DNA from: Amycolatopsis lurida | GTDB lineage: Bacteria; Actinomycetota; Actinomycetes; Mycobacteriales; Pseudonocardiaceae | NCBI RefSeq assembly: GCF_900105055.1 | Contig: NZ_FNTA01000004.1 | Span: 4,371,501 to 4,435,500 of the forward strand | Direction: 5' to 3' | DNA: 64,000 nucleotides | Part shown: positions 25,959-33,993 of the stretch, one piece after another | How positions within the stretch are numbered: the first letter of the stretch is position 1 | How the letters are laid out: each line of letters opens with the position of its first letter | Made by a program: the position numbers and the translations under genes | The notes under the pieces: model-generated | Told to the model about the DNA's origin: nothing | What the model saw: the letters and a program-made list of their open reading frames with translations, nothing else | Database searches by the model: none

Positions 25959-26144
25959 ATGTTCTGGAAGATCGTCGGCGGGCTGATCCTGGCTTGGGTG
26001 GCCTTCATGGTGCTCGGATCCGTGCTCGGTTTCCTCGTGAAGGCCGTCTTTTGGATCGCCGTCATCGGCGGTGCGGTCTTCCTCGGCACGGCCGCGTACG
26101 GCGCCATCAAGGGCAAGGGCACCCCGAAGCAGCTGCGCCGCTAA
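25959..26144 (+). CDS. Small membrane protein
   Basis: 61 residues. ATG at 25959 behind GGAGG (spacing about five) gives MFWKIVGGLILAWVAFMVLG. Two hydrophobic segments (about 4-22 and 26-46) are followed by a short basic tail GAIKGKGTPKQLRR. No known domain. It overlaps the convergent DUF574 gene by four bases at the 3' end. Real because of the strong ribosome site and clean membrane pattern; function unknown. Confidence 0.7.
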   Translation: MFWKIVGGLILAWVAFMVLGSVLGFLVKAVFWIAVIGGAVFLGTAAYGAIKGKGTPKQLRR

Positions 26145-26962
26145 GGCTTACGCGCCACCCCGCCGAGCGACGTGAAGTTCACGGGCGAAAGCGGGGTGAA
26201 GCGCGGCCCGTCCGGCCACCACAGATGCGGATACGTCAGGCCGGGCTCCACGAGATCGAGTCCCTCGAATAAGGACGCGATCTCCTCGCGCGTCCGGTAC
26301 AGTGTGTCCAGCCCCGTGCCGTTGAAGCGCTTCTCGAGCGACGTCGCGACGTCGGCCGCTTCGGTGCCGTCGGCGGGGTTATGCTGATGCAGTAGTGCGA
26401 CGAACGAGCCCGGAGCCAGCGCGTCGACATAGGCGCGGACGATCTTCCGCGCCTCGTCGAGATCCTGGACGTGGTGGACGATCGCGCACAGGATCAGCCC
26501 GACCGGCCGGTCGAACTCCAGCCGGTGGGTGCGGGCGAGCCCCTCGATGACCTCGGCCGGTTCGGTCAGGTCGGCGGCCGTCATATGCGCGAAGTCGTTC
26601 GCCGCGAGCAGCGCGCGGCCGTGGGCCTGGACCACCGGATCCCGGTCGACGTAGACGACCTGGGCCTCGGGGTTGTACCGCTGCGCGACCTGGTGCGTGT
26701 TGTCCATGGTCGGGAAGCCGGAGCCGAGGTCGAGGAACTGGTCGATGCCTTCCCGGTCGGTCAGGTAGCGCACGGTCCGGACCAGCCAGTGCCGGACCTC
26801 CTTGGCCATGGCCCGCGCGTCCGGCGAGATCTCCAGGATCTGGCGCAGCGCCACCCGGTCGGCCTCGTAGTTGTCCTGGCCGCCCATCAGTGCGTCGAAG
26901 ACCCGCGCGATGCTCGGCCGGTCGAAATCGACGGGCACGAACGGGCGTTGGTCCGCGGACAT
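26141..26962 (-). CDS. DUF574 SAM-dependent methyltransferase, paralog 1
   Basis: 273 residues from ATG 26962 (RBS GGTAGG); GTG 26968 is possible. Family signs are PSIARVFDALMGGQDNYEAD near the N-terminus, the SAM loop FLDLGSGFPTMDNTHQVA and VVYVDRDPVVQAHGRALL, and a C-terminal WWPDGP. This S-adenosylmethionine-binding family is greatly expanded in actinomycetes and often sits near XRE/DUF397 genes; its methyl acceptor is unknown. A second copy lies at 61315-62148. Confidence 0.87.
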   Translation of the reverse strand: MSADQRPFVPVDFDRPSIARVFDALMGGQDNYEADRVALRQILEISPDARAMAKEVRHWLVRTVRYLTDREGIDQFLDLGSGFPTMDNTHQVAQRYNPEAQVVYVDRDPVVQAHGRALLAANDFAHMTAADLTEPAEVIEGLARTHRLEFDRPVGLILCAIVHHVQDLDEARKIVRAYVDALAPGSFVALLHQHNPADGTEAADVATSLEKRFNGTGLDTLYRTREEIASLFEGLDLVEPGLTYPHLWWPDGPRFTPLSPVNFTSLGGVARKP

Positions 26963-27008
26963 GGGCACCTACCGGGGGTGAATCGGTTTGGACTGGTTCA
27001 GCGTAGGT

Positions 27009-27036
27009 CATCCGCTTCACCGCGCGTAAGCGGATG
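27009..27036. terminator. Small hairpin behind the HAD phosphatase gene
   Basis: Nine-base perfect arms (CATCCGCTT and complement) around a ten-base loop, 16 bases beyond the stop of the minus-strand HAD gene and 47 bases upstream of the DUF574 start. Candidate terminator without a T tract. Confidence 0.45.
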
Positions 27037-27051
27037 AGCGACGAGGGTGAA

Positions 27052-27642
27052 TTATTCCTCCGAAGAGCCGAAGCCGGATTTCGCCGTGGTCACGCCGACC
27101 CAGCGTTCCGCCCGCATCCCGACCGCCCGTGCTCCGTCCACATTGGACTGCCGGTCGTCGAAGAACAGGCAGTCGGCCGGTTCGGCGCCGAGTTCGGCGA
27201 GCAGGATCCGGTAGATCTTCGCGTCGGGCTTCAGGCAGCCGAGGTCACCGGAAAAGAGCTTCACGCGGAACAGCTTCGCCCACTCCTGCTCGCGCACCCA
27301 GCGGCCGAAGGTGGACGACGCGTTCGAGAGCAGCGCGAGCGCCGCGCCCGCTTCGTGCAGCCCTTCCAGCAGTTCGAGCACGTCAGGCTCGACATGTGTC
27401 CAGCCGGTGACGTCGATGGAGGTCAGTTCGTCGGAGAACGCCTTGTCCACCGGGACGTCCAGCGCACGGCCGATGCTCTGCCAGTACTCGAGGTCCGTGC
27501 CGCCGGAGTCGTACCGGACCCGTTCGGCCCAGTAGTGCGGTTCGAAGTCGGCGACTTCGAGGCCGAAGGCCTTGGCCAGGGTCGGCAGCGCGTCGGTGTG
27601 CGCGCTGATGACGTCGCCGTAGTCGAAGACGATCCAGTTCAC
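27052..27642 (-). CDS. HAD-superfamily phosphatase (YihX/epoxide hydrolase N-domain-like)
   Basis: 196 residues from GTG 27642 (MNWIVFDYGDVIS). HAD motif 1 is FDYGDV with nucleophile Asp7; the second Asp of the usual D-x-D is Gly9, as in the YihX-like branch. Motif 2 is LLSNAS, motif 3 CLKPDAKIY, motif 4 FFDDRQSNVDGARAVG. It hydrolyses a small phosphorylated metabolite. The gene begins two bases after the threonine aldolase stop, so the two form an operon. Substrate unknown. Confidence 0.88.
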   Translation of the reverse strand: MNWIVFDYGDVISAHTDALPTLAKAFGLEVADFEPHYWAERVRYDSGGTDLEYWQSIGRALDVPVDKAFSDELTSIDVTGWTHVEPDVLELLEGLHEAGAALALLSNASSTFGRWVREQEWAKLFRVKLFSGDLGCLKPDAKIYRILLAELGAEPADCLFFDDRQSNVDGARAVGMRAERWVGVTTAKSGFGSSEE

Positions 27643-27644
27643 GT

Positions 27645-28673
27645 TCAGCCCCCGGTCTTGACGCGGTGAAGGGTTTCCTCGATGTCCGCCGCCGAAAGGT
27701 CCCGGTGCGCCACGAACCGGATCCGGCCGGAGCTGGGCAGCGTCAGGATCCCGAGCCCGGCCAGCCACGCCAGCCTGCCTTCGAGGTCGGGAGCGGCCAC
27801 CTGCACGATGTTGGTTTCGGGGGTGTTGACCTCCCAGCCGTGCTCCGCGAGCCCGGCCGCGAGCCGTGTCGCGTTCTCGTGCGTCTCGGCGAGGTCGCCG
27901 ATGCGGTCCAGCGCGACCATGCAGGCCGCGGCCAGCACACCGCCCTGGCGGATGCCGCCGCCGAGCATCTGGCGCATCCGGCGGCCCTTCTCGACGAACT
28001 CGGCGCTGCCCGCCACCACCGAGCCGACGGGCGCCCCGAGTCCCTTGGAGAAGCAGGCGGAAACGGTGTCGACGCCGACCGTGAGCGCCGCGGGCGGGAT
28101 CCCCAGCGCGACCGACGCGTGCCAGATGCGGGCGCCGTCGAGGTGCACGGTCAGCCCGGCCTCCTTCGCCACCGCGACCAGCTGGGCGTGCTCGTCGGGC
28201 GGGGTCACCGCGCCACCGGCCGTGTTGTGCGTGTTCTCCAGGCACAGCAGCGGCGTGTGCAGCGCGTAGTACGGCCCGCGGGGGACGCCGATCGCGGCCG
28301 AAAGCGTTTCCGGCGTCGGCCGCCCCGGTCCGGCGTCGTGCTCCAGCGGCTCCGGCATGCCGCCCGCGAGCCAGGCGGCGGACCCGAGCTCGTCGGTGAT
28401 CACGTGCGAGCCGCGCGGCGCGAGGAACCGGTCACCACGCTGGAGGTGAATGCTCAACGCGATCAGGTTCGCCATCGTCCCGGTCGGCGTCCAGAGCGCG
28501 GCGGGCATGCCGAGCAGCTTCGCGGCGCGCTGTTCCAGTGCGCCGACGGTCGGATCGCCGTCGAGGACGTTGTCGCCGACCTCGGCCTTCGCCATGGCCT
28601 GGCGCATGACGTCGTCCGGCCGGGTGACGGTGTCGGAGCGGAAATCGATCTGCGGGAGAGAGCGCGAGGTCAC
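27645..28673 (-). CDS. Low-specificity L-threonine aldolase
   Basis: 342 residues, PLP fold type I beta-eliminating lyase family. RSDTVTRPDDVMRQAM at the N-terminus, HLDGARIWHA (Asp179, Arg182) and the PLP lysine Lys210 in SACFSKGLGAPVGSVV are diagnostic. It cleaves threonine or allo-threonine to glycine and acetaldehyde. Start MTSRSLPQIDF is at 28673; the gap to the divergent sigma factor gene is 135 bases. Co-transcribed with the HAD gene. Confidence 0.92.
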   Translation of the reverse strand: MTSRSLPQIDFRSDTVTRPDDVMRQAMAKAEVGDNVLDGDPTVGALEQRAAKLLGMPAALWTPTGTMANLIALSIHLQRGDRFLAPRGSHVITDELGSAAWLAGGMPEPLEHDAGPGRPTPETLSAAIGVPRGPYYALHTPLLCLENTHNTAGGAVTPPDEHAQLVAVAKEAGLTVHLDGARIWHASVALGIPPAALTVGVDTVSACFSKGLGAPVGSVVAGSAEFVEKGRRMRQMLGGGIRQGGVLAAACMVALDRIGDLAETHENATRLAAGLAEHGWEVNTPETNIVQVAAPDLEGRLAWLAGLGILTLPSSGRIRFVAHRDLSAADIEETLHRVKTGG

Positions 28674-28808
28674 GGTACGATCACATCACATCGACGGGCC
28701 TGCGGTGAATCTCCTCCCCGGCTGGTCCGCCACGCCCGCTCATGCAACCGTGGACGCCCCCGGTTCCGTCCTACCCACCGACGAGGCAAGAGCGGAGACA
28801 AAAACCGC

Positions 28809-29327
28809 GTGAACCAGCGCGACGAACAAGAGTTCGCGGAGTACTTCGCCGCGAAGCGGGACTCCGTGCGCAGGACCGCGTACATGCTCTGCGGTGACTG
28901 GCATCGTGCGGACGACCTCGCGCAGACGGCGTTCGTCGCGCTGCACCGGAGGTGGAAGAAGATCAGAGAACGGGCGGCGACCGACGCCTACGTGCGGAAG
29001 ACGCTGGTCAGGGCGGCCATCGACGAGTCGAGGCGGCCGTGGCGGCGGGAGTGGCAGACCGAGGAGCTGCCCGAACCGCCGCAGGACGGCTTCGACCTCG
29101 GCGAGCAGGTCGTCACCAGGGAGGACCTGCTGGCCGCGTTGCGTGAAGTGCCCCCGAAGCAGCGGGCCGTGCTGGTGCTCAGGTTCTTCGAAGGGCTGGA
29201 CGTCGGTGCGGCGGCGAAGGCGCTCGGGTGCAGCGAAGGAAATGTTAAGAGCCAGACCGCGCGAGGGCTGGCGAACCTCAGGCAGGTCATGGAGAAGGAG
29301 GAGGTGGCACGGGATGGACGAGAATGA
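28809..29327 (+). CDS. SigE-family ECF RNA polymerase sigma factor
   Basis: 172 residues from GTG 28809 (MNQRDEQEFAEYFAAKRDSV). Sigma region 2 is seen in RRTAYMLCGDWHRADDLAQT and FVALHRRWKK, region 4 in PPKQRAVLVLRFFEGLDVGA and LGCSEGNVKSQTARGLANLR. It directs RNA polymerase to a specific promoter set. The downstream membrane protein overlaps it by 14 bases and is probably its anti-sigma factor. The open frame extends far upstream but there it is antisense to threonine aldolase. Confidence 0.9.
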   Translation: MNQRDEQEFAEYFAAKRDSVRRTAYMLCGDWHRADDLAQTAFVALHRRWKKIRERAATDAYVRKTLVRAAIDESRRPWRREWQTEELPEPPQDGFDLGEQVVTREDLLAALREVPPKQRAVLVLRFFEGLDVGAAAKALGCSEGNVKSQTARGLANLRQVMEKEEVARDGRE

Positions 29328-30018
29328 CCTGAAGGCGTTGTTCCGTGACGCCCCCGGCGACGCGCCGTCGCCGACCTTCGACACCGCCGACGTGGTCCGC
29401 GCCTCGAAACGCGCCACCGCTCGACGCCGAAACGGTATCGCGGTGGCCTGTAGTGCGGTGGTTTTGGTCTTGGCCGGAGTGGGCATGTTCGGCGTGCTCG
29501 GCGGCAGCGAGCTCCAGATGGGGAGCGCGGTCAAATCCGACAACGAAGCGGCCTCCGCGGGGCAACCCGGGGCGGCGTCCGTACGTCCTCTTGACAGCGG
29601 GGACGCCTCGAACTTCTCGAACCCGCCGCCTCAGCAGGGGGGCGACGGGTCAGAGAGGACCGGCCAGAAGACGGCCGAAGGCACCTACGGGTGCGACCAG
29701 GTGGACCGGGAGCTCGCCACCGCCCTCGCTGGCGAGCTCCCGGTCCCCGTGGATGTCGCCAAATCGACGCCCGGCGACCTCTGTACGACGGGAGCGAGGT
29801 CCGCGGGGTTCCCGGTGCCGGGCGGCACGGTCTCCGCCGCGGTCTTCCCGGCAGGGTCGTCGGTCCCGACCCTGCCGACAGGGGCGTCCAGTGCCCAGCG
29901 GACCACCGCCAAGGGATCACTGGTGGTCGTGGTGAGCCTCGGCGACGGCTCGGGCAGGCCCGCCCTCCCCGAGTCCGACGTCGACAGGCTGGCCGGCGTG
30001 CTCGCCGCCCGCTACTGA
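29314..30018 (+). CDS. Membrane protein, candidate anti-sigma factor
   Basis: 234 residues. Cytosolic part 1-42 (MDENDLKALFRDAPGDAPSP), one membrane helix at about 44-65 (GIAVACSAVVLVLAGVGMFG), then an extracellular part with a Ser/Pro/Gly-rich linker and a small domain with two cysteines (YGCDQV, GDLCTT). No zinc-binding H-x3-C-x2-C motif. The gene overlaps the sigma factor gene and has GGAGGAGG upstream. The pairing and topology suggest it sequesters the sigma factor; no sequence motif proves it. Confidence 0.68.
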   Translation: MDENDLKALFRDAPGDAPSPTFDTADVVRASKRATARRRNGIAVACSAVVLVLAGVGMFGVLGGSELQMGSAVKSDNEAASAGQPGAASVRPLDSGDASNFSNPPPQQGGDGSERTGQKTAEGTYGCDQVDRELATALAGELPVPVDVAKSTPGDLCTTGARSAGFPVPGGTVSAAVFPAGSSVPTLPTGASSAQRTTAKGSLVVVVSLGDGSGRPALPESDVDRLAGVLAARY

Positions 30019-30042
30019 GCGCGCCTGGCAAAATAGCCCGCC

Positions 30043-30645
30043 ATGACCGCCGCAGCGACCACACCGAAGGGTGAGCGACGCCGGGCCGAGCTCATCGAGG
30101 CCGCCGCGTCGCTGCTGGCCGAGGGTGGTTTCGACGCCGTGCGGCATCGTGCGGTCGCCGAACGCGCCGGGCTGCCGCTGGCCTCGACGACGTACTACTT
30201 CGACTCGCTCGAAGAGCTGGTCACCGCCGCGGTGGAACATCACGCGAAGGTGGAATTGGAGACCGGGCGGCGTCGCCTCGACGAGCTGGCGACCCGCAAC
30301 CGCGGTGTCGAAGCCACCGTCGACCTGGTGCTGGACATGCTCCTCGGCCCGCTCCGCCCTGATCGCGAGGCCGACGCCGAAGCGGTCCTCCTGCGCTACG
30401 AACGCCTCGTCGGGACAGGCCGCCGCCCGTACCTTCGGCCCTTGATGCGGACGCTGTCCGCGCAGCTGTACGAACTGCTCCACGAGATCTTCGCGCGCTC
30501 CGGCACACCCGTGGACGGCACCGAACTGGAGCGGTTGGTCGCCCTGGTCGACGGTGCCGTGGTCAATGCGCTGATCGAGGTCGACCCGGAGCCGCGCGCC
30601 GCCGCCGCCCGGATGCTCCAACGCGCCCTCGACCCCCGCAATTAG
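30043..30645 (+). CDS. TetR family transcriptional regulator
   Basis: 200 residues. The helix-turn-helix is at about 10-55 (RRAELIEAAASLLAEGGFDA ... RAVAERAGLPLASTTYYFDS), followed by the helical ligand domain. It starts 24 bases after the membrane protein gene on the same strand. Target unknown. A 13-base inverted repeat pair lies right after its end. Confidence 0.88.
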   Translation: MTAAATTPKGERRRAELIEAAASLLAEGGFDAVRHRAVAERAGLPLASTTYYFDSLEELVTAAVEHHAKVELETGRRRLDELATRNRGVEATVDLVLDMLLGPLRPDREADAEAVLLRYERLVGTGRRPYLRPLMRTLSAQLYELLHEIFARSGTPVDGTELERLVALVDGAVVNALIEVDPEPRAAAARMLQRALDPRN

Positions 30646-30703
30646 TCACCTACTTGCAGTCAGGGCGAGGTGTCACGGCGCGCTTGTGGCGCAAGTAGGT
30701 GAC
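30645..30703. repeat. Spaced inverted repeat between tetR-type gene and purB
   Basis: GTCACCTACTTGC at 30645-30657 and its exact complement at 30691-30703, with 33 bases between. Outside them CAATT (30639) and AATTG (30705) extend the symmetry with one mismatch. It begins at the stop codon of the TetR gene and ends 26 bases before purB. It may be a terminator with a long loop, an operator pair for purB, or a tiny relic element. Confidence 0.5.
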
Positions 30704-30729
30704 GAATTGCGGGGGGTTAGTCTGGCCGC

Positions 30730-32160
30730 GTGACGGACAAGCCCCGCATCCCCAACGTGCTCGCCGGCCGCTACGCCTCGCCTGAGCTGGTCGAACTGTG
30801 GTCCCCGGAACGCAAGGTCGTGCTGGAGCGTGAGCTCTGGCTCGCCGTGCTCCGCGCGCAAGCCGACCTCGGCGTCGAGGTGCCGGACGGTGTCGTCGCC
30901 GACTACGAACGTGTGCTGGGGGAGGTCGACCTCGACTCCATCGCCGCGCGCGAGCGGGTCACCCGGCACGACGTGAAGGCCCGCATCGAGGAGTTCAACG
31001 CGCTCGCCGGGCACGAGCACGTCCACAAGGGCATGACGTCGCGGGACCTCACCGAGAACGTCGAGCAGCTGCAGGTGCTGCGTTCGCTGGAGCTGGTCCG
31101 CGGCCGCGTCGGCGCGGTGCTCGCCCGGCTCACGGCGATCGCGGTCGAACACGCCGACACGGTGATGGCGGGCCGTTCGCACAACGTCGCCGCGCAGGCC
31201 ACGACGCTCGGCAAGCGCTTCGCCACCGCCGCGGACGAGCTGCTGGTCGCCTTCGACCGGCTCGAAAACCTCATCGGCCGCTACCCGCTGCGCGGGATCA
31301 AGGGCCCGGTCGGCACCGCGCAGGACATGCTGGACCTGCTCGGCGACGAGTCCACTTTGGACGAACTGGAGTCGCGGGTCGCGGCCCACCTCGGCTTCGA
31401 GAACGTGTTCACCAGCGTCGGCCAGGTGTACCCGCGTTCGCTCGACTTCGACGTGCTGTCCACCGTCGTCCAGCTCGCGGCCGCCCCGTCGAGCCTCGCG
31501 AAGACCATCCGCCTGATGGCCGGCCACGAGCTGGTCACCGAAGGCTTCAAGCCGGGCCAGGTCGGCTCGTCGGCCATGCCGCACAAGATGAACACCCGTT
31601 CGTGCGAGCGCGTCAACGGGCTCGCCGTGGTGCTGCGCGGCTACCTGTCGATGATCGGCGAACTCGCCGGCGACCAGTGGAACGAAGGCGACGTGTCCGA
31701 CTCCGTCGTCCGCCGGGTCGCGCTGCCCGACGCGTTCTTCGCGCTCGACGGTCTGCTGGAGACCTTCCTCACGGTGCTGGCCGAGTTCGGTGCCTTCCCG
31801 GCGGTCATCGGACGTGAGCTCGATCGCTATCTGCCGTTCCTCGCGACCACCAAGGTGCTCATGGCCTCGGTCCGGGCGGGCGTCGGGCGTGAAACCGCTC
31901 ACGAGGCGATCAAGGAGAACGCCGTCGGCGTCGCGCTCGCGATGCGGGAGCAGGGGCTGGCGGAGAACGACCTCCTCGACCGGCTCGCCGCCGACGAGCG
32001 CATCCCGCTCGACCGCGGTGAGCTGGACAAACTCCTCGCGGACCGGATCTCGTTCACCGGTGTCGCGCCCCGTCAGGTGGCCGCGATCGCGGCCCGCGTC
32101 GAGGGCATCCTGGAGCGTTTCCCGGAGGCGGTGAACTACTCGCCGGCACCGATCCTCTGA
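30730..32160 (+). CDS. purB: Adenylosuccinate lyase
   Basis: 476 residues. It cleaves SAICAR to AICAR and adenylosuccinate to AMP. Fumarase/aspartase superfamily signs: TRHDVKARIEEFNALAGHEH, KGMTSRDLTENVEQLQ, the second active-site HNVAAQATTLGKR, and the flexible signature loop GSSAMPHKMNTRSCERV. The GTG start gives MTDKPRIPNVLAGRYASPEL. It acts both before and after IMP, linking the purC and purA products in this window. A long palindrome follows the stop. Confidence 0.98.
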   Translation: MTDKPRIPNVLAGRYASPELVELWSPERKVVLERELWLAVLRAQADLGVEVPDGVVADYERVLGEVDLDSIAARERVTRHDVKARIEEFNALAGHEHVHKGMTSRDLTENVEQLQVLRSLELVRGRVGAVLARLTAIAVEHADTVMAGRSHNVAAQATTLGKRFATAADELLVAFDRLENLIGRYPLRGIKGPVGTAQDMLDLLGDESTLDELESRVAAHLGFENVFTSVGQVYPRSLDFDVLSTVVQLAAAPSSLAKTIRLMAGHELVTEGFKPGQVGSSAMPHKMNTRSCERVNGLAVVLRGYLSMIGELAGDQWNEGDVSDSVVRRVALPDAFFALDGLLETFLTVLAEFGAFPAVIGRELDRYLPFLATTKVLMASVRAGVGRETAHEAIKENAVGVALAMREQGLAENDLLDRLAADERIPLDRGELDKLLADRISFTGVAPRQVAAIAARVEGILERFPEAVNYSPAPIL

Positions 32161-32161
32161 C

Positions 32162-32218
32162 CGCGCGTGAAGGCCCCCTTCCCTCGGCTCAGCCGAGGGA
32201 AGGGGGCCTTCACGCGCG
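32162..32218. terminator. Long perfect palindrome, GAAGGCCCCCTTCC family (behind purB)
   Basis: Two 28-base arms around one C, starting two bases after the purB stop. Its central 47 bases equal those at 6638-6684. No T tract. Candidate purB terminator. Confidence 0.72.
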
Positions 32219-32308
32219 TTGTGAGCAGCCCCACCCCGGGGTGTTCACAGAGTGAGACGAAGTTACTCGATCGGGCGAAATGCCTAATCTCGATCGCTGA
32301 ACCCGGAG

Positions 32309-32337
32309 CGCCAGGCCGCCCATGAGGCGGCCTGGCG
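32309..32337 (+). terminator. Strong hairpin plus T-rich tail in the leader of the amino acid ABC operon
   Basis: Twelve-base perfect arms CGCCAGGCCGCC / GGCGGCCTGGCG with loop CATGA, followed by TGTTTGT, an intrinsic-terminator shape that is rare in this window. It ends 43 bases before the first receptor gene. Upstream, CTCGATCG occurs twice about 22 bases apart (near 32267 and 32289). It may be an attenuator for the operon or a second stop after purB. No known riboswitch class was recognised. Confidence 0.5.
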
Positions 32338-32380
32338 TGTTTGTATCGCGCCTTGCGCGCCGAAACCCACGGAAGAAGCG

Positions 32381-33208
32381 ATGAGATCCACGCTGTCGAA
32401 ATTCGTCGCCGTCGTCACGGCCGGAGCGGCCACCCTCGCCCTCGCCGCCTGCGGCTCCGGTGACGCGGGCGCGAGCGGCCAGAAGCTGCGGGTCGGCACC
32501 CTGACCGACGCGCCGCCGTCCATCTACCTGGAGAACGGCACCTTCACCGGCTACGACAACGAACTGCTGCGCGACATCGCGAAGCGCGAGGGCTTCGAGG
32601 TCGAGTTCGTCGGCACCGAGTTCGCCGGTCTGCTCGCCGCCGTCGCCACCAACAAGTTCGACATCGGCAGCTCCACGATCTCCACCACCGAGGCCCGCAA
32701 GAAGACCGTCGCGTTCAGCAACGGCTACAGCACCGGGTTCACCACGATCCTCACCAGGAAGGGCGCGTCCCTCAAGGACGTCGGCGCCTTCGCTGGCAAG
32801 CGGCTCGGCGTCGTGCAGGCGTCGGTGCAGGACGACTTCGCCAGCGGCAAGGTCCCGGGCGCCAACGTCGTCCGCTTCCCGGACTACAACGCCGGTTTCG
32901 CGCAGCTGAAGGCCGGCAGCCTCGACGGCTGGGTCGTGCCGAAGGACATCGGGCAGAAGTACATCGACCAGAACCCGGACGTGCCGCTGGAGTTCGGCTA
33001 CACCGTCGAGACCAAGGACACGCCGTCCGCGTTCGCCGTCCGCAAGGACAACAAGGAACTGCTGAAGAAGCTCAACGACGGCCTCGCGAAGGCCGTGGCG
33101 GACGGCACCGTCGCCCGCCTGCACGCTCAGTTCTTCAAGACCGAGCCGCTGCCCAAGGAACTCGAAAAGGGCGGCCCCGGCCTGCCCGTCCAGAACGCGG
33201 GGGTCTGA
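32381..33208 (+). CDS. Polar amino acid ABC receptor lipoprotein 1 (SBP family 3)
   Basis: 275 residues. Lipoprotein signal peptide with Cys24 in LALAACGSGD. The family 3 receptor fold is shown by LRVGTLTDAPPSIYLENGTF, GYDNELLRDIAKREGFEVEF and KFDIGSSTISTTEARKKTVA. It binds a polar amino acid or similar solute outside the cell for the permease and ATPase downstream. It is the most divergent of three receptors in a row. GGAAG precedes the ATG. Confidence 0.9.
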   Translation: MRSTLSKFVAVVTAGAATLALAACGSGDAGASGQKLRVGTLTDAPPSIYLENGTFTGYDNELLRDIAKREGFEVEFVGTEFAGLLAAVATNKFDIGSSTISTTEARKKTVAFSNGYSTGFTTILTRKGASLKDVGAFAGKRLGVVQASVQDDFASGKVPGANVVRFPDYNAGFAQLKAGSLDGWVVPKDIGQKYIDQNPDVPLEFGYTVETKDTPSAFAVRKDNKELLKKLNDGLAKAVADGTVARLHAQFFKTEPLPKELEKGGPGLPVQNAGV

Positions 33209-33211
33209 ACC

Positions 33212-33985
33212 ATGAAGAAAACCTTGCTCGCCACGCTGGCCGCGGGCCTCGTCGCCGTCCTCGCCGCTTGCGGTGGCGGCGAGTCCGCCACCGAGAAGAC
33301 CCTGCGCGTCGGGACGCTGAGCGACGCGCCGCCGAACATCTACGTCGAGAACGGCAACTACACCGGCTTCGACAACGAGCTGCTGAAGGCCATCGCCACC
33401 AAGCAGAACCTGAAGCTCGAGTTCGCCTCGACCGACTTCTCCTCGCTGCTGGGCCAGGTCGCGAACAACCAGTTCGACATCGGTAGCTCGGCCATCGCGC
33501 AGACCGACGAGCGCAAGAAGAACGTCGACTTCTCCAGCCCGTACAACTTCGAGGTCATGAGCATCCAGACCAAGGACGGCTCGCCGATCACCGAGGAGAA
33601 GGGCCTTTCCGGCAAGCGGGTCGCGGTCATCCAGGCGACCGTCGGCGACAAGTGGCTCACCTCGACGGTGCCCGACGCGCAGGCCGTGCGCTTCCCCGGG
33701 TACGCGCCGGCGCTGGCCGCGCTCAAGAGCGGTGCCGTCGACGCCTACATCCTCGACCAGGCGATCGCCGAGACGAACGTCAAGGAGAGCACCGACGCGA
33801 AGCTCAAGGTCGTCAAGTCCTTCACCACCGACGTGCCCCACGGTTTCGCGGTGAAGAAGGGCAACACCGAGCTGCTCACCAAGATCAACGAAGGCCTGAA
33901 GCAGGTCATCGCCGACGGCACCTGGGTCAAGCTGCACGAGAAGTTCCTGCCGACGGCCCCGGTCCCGGCCCAGTTCAAGGCGTGA
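33212..33985 (+). CDS. Polar amino acid ABC receptor lipoprotein 2 (SBP family 3)
   Basis: 257 residues, lipobox Cys20 (VAVLAACGGGES). Core blocks are LRVGTLSDAPPNIYVENGNY, GFDNELLKAIATKQNLKLEF and QFDIGSSAIAQTDERKKNVD. It is clearly a close paralog of the next gene. Three bases separate it from the first receptor gene. Same transport role; ligand may differ from its neighbours. Confidence 0.9.
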   Translation: MKKTLLATLAAGLVAVLAACGGGESATEKTLRVGTLSDAPPNIYVENGNYTGFDNELLKAIATKQNLKLEFASTDFSSLLGQVANNQFDIGSSAIAQTDERKKNVDFSSPYNFEVMSIQTKDGSPITEEKGLSGKRVAVIQATVGDKWLTSTVPDAQAVRFPGYAPALAALKSGAVDAYILDQAIAETNVKESTDAKLKVVKSFTTDVPHGFAVKKGNTELLTKINEGLKQVIADGTWVKLHEKFLPTAPVPAQFKA

Positions 33986-33993
33986 GGATCACG

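Noticed and set aside
32309..32337. Possible SAM or other known riboswitch in the amino acid ABC leader
   Set aside because: Only a simple hairpin is visible; none of the conserved riboswitch core elements was recognised.
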